Source: Neonectria sp. B-13 (taxonomy: Eukaryota > Ascomycota > Sordariomycetes > Hypocreales > Nectriaceae). Taken from it: DNA of 64,000 nucleotides. This document shows, piece after piece, positions 35,501 through 46,758 of the stretch. The DNA is taken from positions 1,922,001 through 1,986,000 of the forward strand of contig NOKP01000003.1 in assembly GCA_002682825.1 (NCBI GenBank), in the 5' to 3' direction. The notes under the pieces are model-generated. The model did no database searches, was not told the origin of the DNA, and saw nothing but the letters and a program-made list of their open reading frames with translations. Each line of letters opens with the position of its first letter. Position 1 is the first letter of the stretch. The position numbers and the translations under genes were made by a program.

Positions 35501-37752
35501 GAGATCAATCAGACGAACAGCTCCGAGAAGCTCCGAGTATTTAGTAGCAATAGTGACCACAGATTGCAGGTTTTGGCGAATGTTGCTCTTCAACATAGCA
35601 TCAAGACAGTCAAGAGACTGCTCGACAGACAGCTTGCCGAAGAAAGTGGTCAACCATTCGGGGTTGAAGTTGGGAGTGCCGGGAATGTTGACGACAACAC
35701 GCTTGATGGCCTCAGGGTCTTCATACAACTCCAAGGCCTTCTGGGCGAGGCCAGCCTGCTCACAAAGCTGGGCAATGCGAGCCTTGTCGAAGTGGGTGAA
35801 CATCTCGTTGCCGAGAATGGCCTCGGCGACCTGGGGGGCGTGCATCAGGTTCATCTCCAGGAGACGGGTCTGTAGACGGGCGTGCTCAGGCTTGTTCTCC
35901 TTGAGAGCATCGAGAAGGAAGGCGGTAGCCTGCTGGACCATGCCCTGGGCCTGGAAGATATCGCAAACACGCTCAAAGTCAACCAGCGGGCCTTGTTCGC
36001 TGTTAGCGAGAGCAGTGGCGAACTCGGCACCCTTCTCGGGGTTGACACGAATAATGTGCTGCAAGAGCTGAATGTAGTCGGGCTGGTAACCGGCCTGGGC
36101 GGAGTAGGGAAGAATCTTGTCGAACTGCCCGGTCTCGGCAAAACCAGCAACGACCTTCTGGGGAACATTGGCCTTCAAGTAGATGGTGAGGGCCATGTTG
36201 ACATCGTAGGGGCGGACCAAGTCACCGAGCTGCTCAGAGCAGTCCAGCTTGCCTTCCTTGAGCCACTTCTCAAGCAGGTGCTTCCGGTTCTGTTGGAGAA
36301 CGGGCTGGGCCAGCTCGAGAGTCTCGTGTGTGTTGAGTGAGCCCTTGTCGAGGAGCATTCCGAAGTATTGCAGGGTCATTGCCATCTGACCGGGTTGAGC
36401 TGGCAGTCGCTTGAACTTCTCGATCGTCTCGGGTGTACGCAGGAAGCCTCGAGGCGAGCCAGCTGCTATCTTGGCTGCTTCCAAGTAGCTTCCAGAGTTG
36501 AATAAGGTCTCGAATTGGCGTGCGTAGAGATTATCGGCGCCGGGCAGACCAGCTCTTGAGGCCATCTTGATGGCCATCTCGGTGTTGGCGGGGTTCTGGA
36601 GAAGGTAGGGGATGACGTTTGTGTCGTCGACGGTGACGAAGAGGACTTGGCCCTTTCGGTTAATACCGACGATGCCCGAAGACTCGTTGTCAGTGCAGGT
36701 TGTGAAAATAGTTTCGCTTGAGATCCTGTTCATGAAGATGCACGAGGCAGTCTCAAGATCGTAGAGATGGATGAAACCATACTTGGTGACCATGTAAATG
36801 ACACCGTACTTCTGAGAAACCTGAAGAGCCACAGGGAAGTCGTTGGTCGCCTCGGGGGGGAAGAACATATCGACCGCCTTCTTCTGAAAGACGGGATTCG
36901 ACTCCGCGTGGTCAACTTCGACAATGTGGAGCTTGGCACCAGTGGCTGTCCGCACGGCGAAGCTGAAGAGCTTGGTATCTTGAGGAGCACCCTCCAATCG
37001 CAGGGTGCCGAAGGCGGCAGCGTGGCCCTCGATGGCCTGGCTGATTCCTCGGTCCTTGGAGTACAACTGCATGGCGCCGACCACGCGACCTTGCTGCGAT
37101 GAGATGCCCACGACAACCATCCACTTGCCGTCGGAGTTTACTCGGTAGTTGATGATCTGGCAACCCTGTTTTCATCACGGTTAGAAGCAATCGGGCAGCA
37201 GGAGCAAGGGGTGACCAACGTTCAGATTGGCATTACGCTCGAAGACCTTAACAGGAGCGTCTTGGGCAGCATCGTACACATCCCAGTGGAAGACACTGGA
37301 GGTGGTGACGAGACCAAGGGTGGTATCGCTGATCCACTTCCAGAACTGGACATCCTCATTCATGGTGCATGACTTGAGCTTCTTCTTTTGCTCCAGGTCA
37401 AAGATCTGGAGTGTGCGAGACTGAGCCTTCAGGGCAATAACTTGCCGGTTCCAGTGCATGACGGCACTGTCAGCCTTGATTGGCCGGCGAGTGACATTGT
37501 TGCCATTCTTGAGCTCGACGATGACCACCTCGGCTGGGGCGGCCTCGCTCTTCTTTTCTCGGATGCATACGTACGTGTCGGACTCGAGTGTCTGGGAAAG
37601 GTTAGCTGGATGAATCTCCACGTCGGGGCGGTCAGGGACGAGGGCGCGGTGGTGGGCGGACGTACACAGGAGTTGAAGCCGATGCTCTGAGTGTCCACGC
37701 CCACGTTGCTGAGCTGGACGAGCTCCTGAAACTTGATGGGCAAAGGCGCCAT
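32528..37752 (-). CDS. CHC1: Clathrin heavy chain
   Basis: Forms the legs of the clathrin triskelion in vesicle coats at the plasma membrane and trans-Golgi. Exons 37752-37666, 37591-37220, 37165-32933 and 32881-32528 give 1681 residues, full family length. The N-terminus MAPLPIKFQELVQLSNVGVD starts the seven-bladed propeller, and the WDVYDAAQDAPVKVFERNAN segment lies inside it. The large third exon encodes the helical clathrin repeats of the leg. The last exon encodes the trimerisation region (RECYTGMLYACNELIRPD, then MPYMINLLCQQ) and a Gly/Pro/Tyr-rich tail ending PTGYGY. All three introns are phase 0. Confidence 0.97.
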
Positions 37753-39279
37753 GACGCCGGTATAGCCAACGATCAGGTAATATGGTCCGTCGTCGAATCG
37801 ATGCTGCTAGCCTCGGGAGCTGGCGAGGAGGGATGAAGACGGCAGGGCGGTGTCAATCTCGGATCGACCAGAGACTGAGTTCCAAGGTCGTGGAGAAGGC
37901 AGTGTGTTGGAAGCTTCCATGCGCCGCGTGGCACGGGCGGAACGGAAACAGGAAATCGAAAAGTGAGCGCGCGGAAGGATCGAGAGAATGGAACAAGGAG
38001 AAAAGAAGATCACGAAAAGGTATCGCGTTTCGTGAGCTGCTGATGGCAAGCAGGCGATATGGTCGTGTTCGTGGAGGTGGAGGTGGAGATGGGAGAGGAG
38101 AGAGATGAGGATGAGGGTGATGTTGTTGGCAAGGAGAAGCAAGGAGGTCACTTTTTGGTTACCTGTTCTGTTCCGTTTGCGACCTGGGTCCGGCTCAGGG
38201 CAGGCGAGCGCAGCGCCAGGTACGTACCTGCCCACTGTGTGATACGGTACCAGCTTCCACGCCTTCCTTCCATTAGGCTGCTCTGTTCCTGCCCTCAGGT
38301 GTGAGTGGGACGTGCTACAGTGCCCAAACCCCACTGGCTGACACTGGCCAGCACTGACCAACACCGGCGAGCAGGTAGCAGCCAAGCGGCGAGTCAAAGC
38401 TATGGCAGCTCCCAGCGAATGGCAGCTCTCGGCGAGACCGATACTCCGTTCCGCCAATGAAAGGTGGCCTGTGCGGGCTTGTTGGGCGGGCAGTTTGCAG
38501 CCAAAGTGTCAGCGAAAAGGGGCAGCCTAAGAAGAGCTCCAACGTCCAAAAATACTGACCACTCGCCCCGCCTGGTACCTTAATGACATTACAGGGCATT
38601 CGCATCCGTAGTTCAGTAGCGGTCCACTTTATGCTCAAACAACCGGCTAAGAACGGTAGATCTGGCTGTTGGCGAGAATACCTCACTCTTAAACCTAGGC
38701 TGTGATTCACTGTTTGCTTGTTTGTGATCCATATAAGGAGTTATGTCGGCCTCAGGCCCTAATGTTCCAGGCACTCAGACTTTAGACACTCAGGCTTCAG
38801 GCACCCTCAGACCTAAAAGCAGATGCCAATAGCGGCAATCAAGTTACGGGGTCCGCTCTCGGAAACCCTTGGTTGCTTGATACTACTTAGTGGACTAACG
38901 TACTCTCACCCGCCAGTCGCACCCGTACCGTGTCAAGCTCCTCGTGAGACAAACACGGGAAAGCAAAGAGCAGAAGCGTCGACTGAGAACCGACGCTCGC
39001 ACAAGACATTCCTGCTTGTCTCAGCCACACCTCGTTAGCCACCTAGTGCATATGCACCTGGCATCATTGTTCCTTTGCTGAGAAGTACATAAGCGCCAGC
39101 CTAGATTTCCTTATACGTAGAAGAGCCTCGTCATGATATTTCTCGGTTTCATCAGTGTGATCGTATATTCCAGCACGCCCCTCAGCAGAGATCCTTCTCC
39201 GAGATAGGGCCGTTCTGCAGCTCCAGGCGGCGCAGAGTTATCTCAACTCCCATAGGTAGATTCTACTCCGAGACGATCC
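37753..39279. other. Intergenic upstream of clathrin heavy chain
   Basis: Promoter and leader of CHC1. Purine-rich on plus (for example ggaggtggaggtggag near 38070), so pyrimidine-rich in the sense direction. Imperfect direct repeats of caggcactcagactt/agacactcaggctt lie at about 38769-38810. No gene seen. Confidence 0.5.
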
Positions 39280-39828
39280 TCATGACAGGTGCTTCTGGTC
39301 GATATGGTGCGTTACAGCAACCTCGTCTCCCTCAAACTCCTCGCAGAACGGACACTTCACCGCGGGCACATCAACCGCAGCATCTCTGGCAGGCTGTGGC
39401 GGCGAATCCAGCTCCGGCATGAAGTCCACCAAGCTCCTGGGCGGCGGGCCCTCGGGAAACTCGTCGTCGTACCTCACGTCCGTATACCTGCTTGAGAATC
39501 TCGACGAAGATGCCGCAGGCGTAAGAGTACTCCCCGCCGGTGCCATCCGCTGCACCCGTCCCACCTGGCCGTCGCTGAGCCGCACTTTGATTCCGCGCGG
39601 GTGGTTTCCCCGTGTGAGGATGTCCTGCACCACGCCTTTCGTTTCCTCGCCCGTCGGCTGGTCGTCTTTCAGGACGATGAAGACGCATGCGCCCGGCGTG
39701 ACTTGCTGAACCGTTGGGACTGTGCCGGTAGCTTGCTGAGGTGTTGACGGAGGACCCCCTGGTCCGCGAGGCGGGCCGCGTTGGTTCTGTCGTGGAGGTC
39801 TCGGCTGGCGGTTCCTAGGCCGATTCAT
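39280..39828 (-). CDS. YwbE-domain (DUF2196) protein with C-terminal zinc-finger-like tail
   Basis: 182 residues from the ATG at 39828 (MNRPRNRQPRP). An in-frame ATG at 39885 would add 19 residues. The first about 40 residues are Arg/Pro/Gly/Gln-rich and disordered. Then comes the YwbE-type small beta domain: PGACVFIVLKDDQPTGEETK, GVVQDILTRGNHPRGIKVRL and SDGQVGRVQRM. The last about 25 residues have a C2H2-like spacing (CPFCEEFEGDEVAVTHHIDQ then KH), a possible zinc finger of the ubiquitin-binding or nucleic-acid type. The function of the YwbE domain is not known. No intron seen. Confidence 0.8.
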   Translation of the reverse strand: MNRPRNRQPRPPRQNQRGPPRGPGGPPSTPQQATGTVPTVQQVTPGACVFIVLKDDQPTGEETKGVVQDILTRGNHPRGIKVRLSDGQVGRVQRMAPAGSTLTPAASSSRFSSRYTDVRYDDEFPEGPPPRSLVDFMPELDSPPQPARDAAVDVPAVKCPFCEEFEGDEVAVTHHIDQKHLS

Positions 39829-40390
39829 TGTGGTAAAATGGCGCAAGATATTGATTCTTCCCAGAATGACTGTTGCCTTCTTCATTTGAGGTCATAGGTA
39901 GACAAAATGTTTGGTTTGTTCCGAGTTGAAGATCCTGGGGGCACGTGCTTAAGAATCCTCGTCGCAAACTAAGTCGCTTACCCTGTATCTCTAATTTGTG
40001 CACAACTTCAACCGTCATTCCAGTCAAGATGGAACAACCGATATGTACTTGAATCCATTGGACCTCAAAAAGGAACATGGTATCTTCTTGTCGTGCATAT
40101 AGCCATTACGGTTATTTGATTTGTGCACATATATAACAATTGAATGCTATAATGCTCAACACCTTCAATTCGTAGTGACGCTGTGAGCACAACTGACGCG
40201 ACTGACTATAATTATTGAATGGAGGGATTAAGTAATGCGGCCCTCATGCCTTTTACATACTTGCTAGCTTTATCAATATTCCCCGAAGTTGAGATGTTCC
40301 GTTTCCTAAAACAGATACAGTTATTCCTGACGCTGACGCCATCCTTGCATATCCATCTAAATCTTTTCTCTATAAACAACCAACAAACAT
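39829..40390. other. Intergenic, AT-rich
   Basis: Upstream of the YwbE gene and downstream of the transporter gene. No gene seen. Confidence 0.5.
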
Positions 40391-42349
40391 CTAAACATCT
40401 CCCTTCTTCACTGGCGCCTTTTTTCGAATATCCTTCCATCCCATACCCCAAGCGGACGTGAACATTACACAAGCTGCGGCAGCGGCAAGGTAGAAGACCG
40501 CATCCACGCCCTTCGCGTAGGACGCCAGAGCCCCTGGAAGATCTTTCGCGGACACCACTTTGCTCACACCTGTGGCACCAGCATTAATGATGGTGTCTGC
40601 GTCGAGGTGTGGGAGACGATCCTGGAGTTCGCTCTTGAGTTTGCCGTGGAAGATGACGTTCGAGATGGACACGAAGACGGCACCACCAAAGGTCTGCGAG
40701 AAGACCAGCACCGCCGTAGCGATTGAGGTTATCTCAGGACTCGTGTTGGATTGTATAGCAATAATTGGCTGCTGCATACCGATACCTCGGCCGAAACCGA
40801 CAAGAACCTGATATCCAGCCCATGCCGCTGTAGATGTGTGAGGTGACAGAGTTGAGAGAAGGCCGTTCGCGATAGCAACGATTGCTGCACTAGCAACGGC
40901 GAACGGGAGGTAGTACCCCACTTTTTGGACTGAATCTCCCGTTAGAAACGATACTAAAAAGCTGTGCCACGAGTTGGAACTTACCAACAACACCAATGAG
41001 AATTGCGGCCACGAGCTGGCTGAGAATACTGGGAAGCATGTTGACACCACTGTCAAATGGCGTGGCCCCCTTGACCGACTGGAAGTAAATGGGGAAGTAG
41101 TATGACGCGATAAATACAGAAGTGAAGAGGAAGAGCATAGTGACGCATGATGTCCAGACCTCGCGCTTTCGAACAACGGGCAGAGGAATCATAGCGTTGT
41201 CGCCAACGCGGTGTTCCCAGAAAAGGAAGATGATGAGAGTCGCACCACCACCGCAGAACAGCCCAATGACCATCGCTGAATCCCAGGCGTAGTCGAGACC
41301 GCCCCACTGCAGGGCCAGGAGGAACATGACTGTGCATGGGGCGAAGAGGACGAAGCCTGTCAGGTCAAGCTTCGTCGACAAAGTCTTGAAGATGGAGTCA
41401 TTGGTTTCGACTACGCGATCGGGGATATCAACTAGAAGGATTAAAACGGTACAAACAGCACCGATGGGGAGGTTGATGTAAAAGCCTAGATATGTGTTAG
41501 TGTCAAGATACCTGCGGTAGGAGACAAGGGATACGAACACCACCGCCAGGTTGTGTACTCCGTCAGAGCTCCACCGACCAAGGGCCCGACAACAAGGCCA
41601 AGCTGAGCACCTGCCATCAGAATGCCCATAAGAGGAGGTCGCTTTTCTAGGGGTGTCGAGGCAGCCATGATGGTGAAAGCTCCATTCTGAATGCCAGACG
41701 ATCCCATCCCGGCAACAGTTCGACCGATGATCAACATTACGGAAGAGTTCGCGAGTCCGCAAATGAGGCATCCAATCTCGAATATAAAGAGAAACCACAA
41801 GAAAAGCCACTGCATAGGAATTCTGGTTAGCACATGCCACATTCGGTGGGAAAGTAGGAGGTAACGGACCTTTGACTTGAAGTATGTATAGAACTTGCCA
41901 GAAAGGGGTTGTAGAGCAGCACTTCCAACTTGTTAGCAATTGAGGCGATCAAGGAGGTGGCAGACTTACCTGGCGAGGTTGTATGAGCTGCCATACCAGC
42001 CAATGTCGTCCAACGAATGAAACTGTTCAGTGATACGGGGGATTGCCTGTAGCACAAATCAGCATCCACGTCAGGGCCACTTCGAAATCAAGCATACCGT
42101 AGTGATGATCGACATGTCCAAAAGCATGAGGAATGCTGCCACCGTAATGGAGATCATCAAGCTGACCAACTTCCACCCTGTGACATATGTATCTGTACCG
42201 TCCTTCGCCACGGCGTCCCCTGGGTTCGTTCTGTTGACAGCTTCGGTCTCATCGTAAAGAGTGGGGGTAGAAGACCCGGGGTCTGTCTTCTCGTCGTTGA
42301 AAATGGCTTGAGGCTCTGCCTGTGGCTTCTGTGTGATCGGTGAGGCCAT
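40391..42349 (-). CDS. MFS drug:H+ antiporter, DHA2 (14-TM) family
   Basis: Exports small molecules by proton antiport. Six exons: 42349-42098, 42046-41970, 41921-41870, 41809-41539, 41485-40985 and 40929-40391, giving 563 residues. A soluble acidic N-tail of about 65 residues precedes TM1 ([20 protein letters not shown]). DHA2 hallmarks are visible: [20 protein letters not shown] after TM1, the [12 protein letters not shown] antiporter region, [20 protein letters not shown] and NLPIGAV, and [10 protein letters not shown] after exon 5. Two splice sites are weak: exon 3 acceptor (GGAAG) and exon 4 donor (GTTCGT). They were chosen because only these keep the family motifs in frame. It lies directly downstream of a same-strand Zn2Cys6 regulator. 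The substrate is unknown. Confidence 0.9.
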
Positions 42350-42705
42350 GTTGTATAGTCACACAAGGGTGATATTGGCTTGCAAATGGAAGGAGGATGT
42401 TGTTGTATGAAGCAACAACTCGCTCAGATGTTGGTTGCCCAAGAACTTTTATTGAAATCCATGTTGATGCAGGCAGCAATGAATACCGGAGATTTGAAAG
42501 CCATAAGGCTGAACGCCGTTTACCCCGGGAACGGCTTTCGAGGTGGTGGTGTTGTGATGCGCGAGTGTGGATCGGCCGGGGTCGGGATGAATCCGAATCC
42601 CGCCTACCGGGACCGGTACAACCAATCATGGTCTGACTGCCGGGGGGTTTTCCGTCTCGGCCTCGCGTCCCAGAAGGACCGGTATTTATTATAGCGGCCG
42701 GTCCC
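42350..42705. other. Transporter promoter region between TF and MFS genes
   Basis: 356 bp between the stop of the regulator gene and the start of the transporter gene, both on minus. It is rich in CGG/CCG words and holds two perfect palindromes at 42583-42618. The plus-strand frame across it looks non-coding. Confidence 0.6.
42583..42618. promoter_or_regulatory. Paired CGG/CCG palindromes, candidate Zn2Cys6 operator
   Basis: Two adjacent perfect inverted repeats: CGGGAT-N8-ATCCCG at 42583-42602 and TACCGG-GA-CCGGTA at 42605-42618. Inverted CGG half-sites are the classic target of Zn2Cys6 dimers. They lie about 235-270 bp upstream of the transporter ATG. That the adjacent regulator binds here is inference. 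Confidence 0.5.
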
Positions 42706-44720
42706 CTAGAACTCCCATGGCCCGAAGACGTCTGTCATCCATGTTAAGTCGCTGAAGTCCATGGCATTGGGATCCGGCATGTTAAATGCGGCCGGAATTG
42801 CATCTGCCACCTCCATTTGTTGAGGATTGGTCATGCCCTGGCTATTGGGCGTCGGAATTCCTCCTAGGTGCCGTGAGATGACAGGTTCCCATGATGTCCG
42901 TATGTTTCGCATGATTCTGGCGCCTTTGACGAAGAGAGTATCGTCGCCTGTCTCGGTCTTCATGGGGTAGACTCTGTCCAACTTCACGAACATGTCGATG
43001 GTCTGATCAAGCAGCCCCAGAAGATCCGCCGTGTTACGGACTAGATCCTTATCCCATGCTGGATCTTCTGAGATGGTGAGCCTGTAAAGAGCCACCTGGA
43101 TTTGGGAAAGTTGCACGTAGACCGAAAACGGCGATCCTGGCACCTCCTCGAGTGGAATGGACAGAAAGATGCTGTACCAGGAGCGTACAGCTTTGAGGCA
43201 GGAGTACATGCTTTCGATACGCTGTCGAGTAGGAATCGCCTGCATAAAAAGCCCAACAGACTGGACCTGCACCTCGGTGCTGAGCATGTGTGCTTGCAAT
43301 ACCACTACAGATAATCAGCGCGTGTAAAAAAAACCGGTATGATTGGGACGTGCTAACGGCTTGGAACCAGATTTGGCGGCAGCCCCTCACGTATCTCTTG
43401 TAATTTGGCGAGCATGCCTTTCTTGAAGACGTAGGTTGGAGTTTGTGACGAGTCGCCGCCCATGACGTCTCGCACAAGCAGCTTCTGTGCTTCTTCGGCT
43501 ACAAGCTGGTGCTTGATGAAAGCGACCAGAACCTCGTCCGACGGGTTCTCTCGGTCTCTCTCCAAGGCATTTAGACAATCATCCATGTGTGGAGTCCAAC
43601 GAAGGGTGTCCATTTTGCCAATGAAAGAGGTCATCCTATCAAGGTCAGCAAATAATCCAGAGCGACGGGCATCCAACATACACCGATGTGAGGAACCATA
43701 GAGCCAAGACAGCTCTTCGTTCCTCCATGGACCGTAGTTTGGGCGCAGGTGGGCGTCCTCCCCAGACCTTGAAGCAAACGGTAAAATATTGTTCTTCGAT
43801 CGGCGCTCTAGTCAAGCTCAGGTCGTAGATAACCGCAATGGCTAGCTGTGAGTACGTGATGATAAAAGGTCTTGTGCCGGGCCCGGAAGTCATGGTTGCC
43901 CTAGGACGGTTAGAACACATCCATCAACGAGTGAAGAGACCGCATACCAAGCCAAATAGGCGATGAGACCAAGTAGAATATCCATGGTCCTCTCATGGTC
44001 GATAACAATCCTTGTGGCGATTTCCTGGCGGACTCTCTCCTTCATGAGGCTCTGCTGCAGCGTAGACATGGACGTGACGTTCATGATGCACAGCCAGAGA
44101 AAAGGGTGGGTTTCGCGCAAAGATGCTGCAGTGGTCTCATGGGGCAGAACCATGAACGGGAAGTTCTTGAGCCATTCCTGGAATTTCTTGAAATAGACTT
44201 CTGCCTCGGCAGGAGTTGGTTCTGGTAGTCGATACGTTTCGTTGATATCTGGCGAAGCCGAGTTTATTGATGCCGATTCCACCGAGTTGCTGGTGCCGTA
44301 GGCATGGGGCATAGAGGAAGAGCAACTGTGGGTCGTGGACGAAGTCGCCGCAGCAGCCAAAGAGTCCAGACGACTGGTCAGGGCGGTCGAGGGGGAGGGG
44401 AATAAAGGTGTTGGTGCGGTCGAGGGAGTTTGTTGTTGTTGCTGCTGCTGATGGTTGGTACCCTGAGATGCCCGTAGAATCGACACGAGATCGTCAAGCT
44501 TCTCCTCCAGCTGGGCTGTCCTCGAAGCTGCGGCCTTCTTTGCGACGCGTTTTCGCGATGTCGTCATTGGCAGGCAGCTCTTCCCCAGGCGATGACATCG
44601 TTCGCATTCAACTCCATCGGGTCTCAGAATGCATTTACACTTAGCGCGCGAACAGTTGGTGCAAGATCGACCGTATCCCGCCGGTGCGCCGGAGGAGAAG
44701 CTGAGATCGGGGGGCGCCAT
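42706..44720 (-). CDS. Zn(II)2Cys6 fungal transcription factor
   Basis: Exons 44720-43948, 43900-43682, 43635-43358 and 43304-42706 give 622 residues. The binuclear zinc cluster spans residues 20-49 with Cys 20, 23, 30, 39, 42 and 49 (CTNCSRAKCKC...CERCHRLGKSC), exactly the C-x2-C-x6-C-x8-C-x2-C-x6-C pattern. A basic linker (TTSRKRVAKKAAASR) and a short coiled-coil dimerisation stretch (QLEEKLDDLVSIL) follow, then a Gln run and Ser/Thr-rich region. The rest is the helical middle region usual in this family. The frame is open upstream to 44825, but the ATG at 44720 directly precedes the zinc cluster and is preferred. It is a likely regulator of the transporter next to it. Confidence 0.92.
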
Positions 44721-45839
44721 GGCTGCGGACTTGGATCTGCATTCACATGCGATGGCTGGGATCGGGAAAGCAACCAGAACAGGAAAGTTGACGAACTCCG
44801 GCCGCCAGACCAGAAAGAGCAGCAATTCACTAGGATTTGGCAGAAGAGCGGTGTTGAGAAGCCCAGGTCAGCGGGCTTGAGCATCCAATGATCCTAGGAT
44901 TGTGATTTGAGTGAGCGGGATTGGGGCTTGCGATGTTGTGGGCTGAATGCCGTACCGACGTGGTGGGAGGGAGCTTGTAATACACCGGGATTCGGAGTTG
45001 AATTAAACCCGAAGTCCAACGACATAACCCGGCTAACGCGCCGACGTTCCTGCAATGATTCTGACCTGTTGTTTCTCATCGGGTTCAAGGCGCCATTTAT
45101 AATCCACCGCGATTGTTTGACCGTTACGACGCCCGGGGCCGGGGTTTTAGGCAGTAATTCTCTTTACATACCGGCTCGGACCCGAGACAAACACCCAGTC
45201 CCGAATGGTGCCGCCTCGAACCACAGCGGCGCCAGTGATCACCAGAGGGGAGCGAAATGCGCGTTTCCTTTGCTAGGGACACACATAATACAGCTGAAAT
45301 CCTTGACTCGCATGCACTCTCAATAGGGGGTGGCCGGCGACCAGGACAGTTCTCGTCAAAACCACAGGAGTCAATGGGCTCATATCTGGCTTAGTTAGGG
45401 AGCTAAAACCTAAGCCTGTACCTAAGGTAAGCTGAGCACTACTCCCTTAACTAATCACAACTACGAATACTAACCCCCTAAGTTAGAGGACATGGATGAC
45501 TTCGGGAATAATGGGGGATAAAGGCGATCGGATTTCAATTCGCCCGCCCTTGATCCTGGCAGTGGTGGCTTAAAGTCTCGTCAACCCGTATATTGATTGG
45601 CGTCTGGCCATGATGGACCCCATGGATCTGAGTTGCGAACTCCTGTCGGGATCTGATAAGATTGACGAACGCGACGTCTTGGGATTAAAAAGGGAATAGC
45701 CCAGAAGATGACTAAGGCCACGCCTCATCCGTCCTTCTTGGCCGGAACAGGAGGTTCGACGCCGCTTGATTGGCCGGAGGTAATTTGACGATACGGGACC
45801 AATCAAAGCCGGTGTTTTCCGCTCGCTCAATCACGATTC
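44721..45839. other. Divergent intergenic region between TF and FMP32-like gene
   Basis: Upstream of both genes. Contains CGG/CCG-rich sequence, including the palindrome at 45175-45186. No coding frame of note. Confidence 0.5.
45175..45186. promoter_or_regulatory. CTCGG-AC-CCGAG palindrome upstream of the Zn2Cys6 gene
   Basis: Perfect inverted repeat with the same CGG-N2-CCG core as the 42605-42618 site of the transporter promoter, 455 bp upstream of the regulator ATG. It could be an autoregulatory site. With so short a core, chance is a real alternative. Confidence 0.35.
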
Positions 45840-46758
45840 ATGCCACCGGGCAGCCTCAAAACCGAGTTCCTCCACCATCACCGACACGCCGACCCAACTG
45901 CCATCGCAACCCCCAGACAACTGGCCATGGCTGCCCCGAGTGTCGCGGCAGCTGAGCTGCTACCGCACTTCCTTCTCCCGCGCCTCAGCTGGGGCGCTCC
46001 GCTCTCGGCGTCCCGGGCGGCGCTGTCCTTCGCCTCCGTACAGCCGAGGAACCAACGACGAACCTTTTCGGCCTTCCAGGCTGCGCCTACGACCCGACAA
46101 TGCCCTCGCCGTCCTGAGGGCCTGATACTACGACGGGCGTTTCATGCGACGGCCCTGAGACAGCGCGAACATTACTTCGATACACTCAAGTTCGTCAAGC
46201 GGCTAGAGAGCGAGGGGTTCACGGAGGTGCAGTCGGCAGCGATGATGAAGGTCCTCAACGACGTCATTGAAGAGAGGTAAGGCGCTTAGACATGCAGCGC
46301 TGCAGCCAATTGGTCTAACACATACAAGCATCCAAAACCTCACCCGGACCATGGTCCTCCGCGAAGACGCCGCCAAGGCCACGTACACGCAAAAGGTCGA
46401 CTTCGCCAAGCTGCGATCGGAGCTGCTCTCGGCCGACAGCACGGAATCGAACACGACACGGACGGCGCACGAGCGGCTGACCAACGACATCGCCAAGCTC
46501 AGCAGCCGGCTACGCGACGAGATCAGCCGGACGCAGGCCAGTGTGCGGCTGGACCTTAACCTGGAGAAGGGCCGCATCCGCGAGGAGGCGGTCGGCCAGG
46601 AGCTCAAGATCAAGGAGACGGAGACCAAGATCGAGCAGGAGGTGGCGGCGCTGCGGGAGAAGCTCGAACAGGTCAAGTTTCAGACGCTGCAGTGGCTGAT
46701 GGGTGTGTGCACGGGTTTCGCGGCGCTGCTGCTCGGTGCCTGGAGACTGCTCATGTGA
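45840..46758 (+). CDS. FMP32: FMP32/MCUR1-like mitochondrial coiled-coil protein (DUF1640)
   Basis: Exons 45840-46276 and 46329-46758 give 288 residues, or 259 if translation starts at the better-placed ATG 45927 (GCCATGGCTG). The N-terminal third is Arg/Ser/Ala-rich with few acidic residues (RNQRRTFSAF, LRRAFHATALRQREH), as in a mitochondrial presequence. The DUF1640 core begins YFDTLKFVKRLESEGFTEVQ. A long coiled coil follows (HERLTNDIAKLSSRLRDEIS, then LKIKETETKIEQEVAALREK), ending in one C-terminal membrane span (LMGVCTGFAALLLGAWRLL). Relatives are inner-membrane proteins linked to calcium-uniporter or respiratory-complex assembly. The exact role here is inferred. Confidence 0.85.

Noticed and set aside
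42380..42694. Plus-strand frame across the transporter promoter
   Set aside because: No family pattern; the region is better explained as a regulatory spacer with palindromes.
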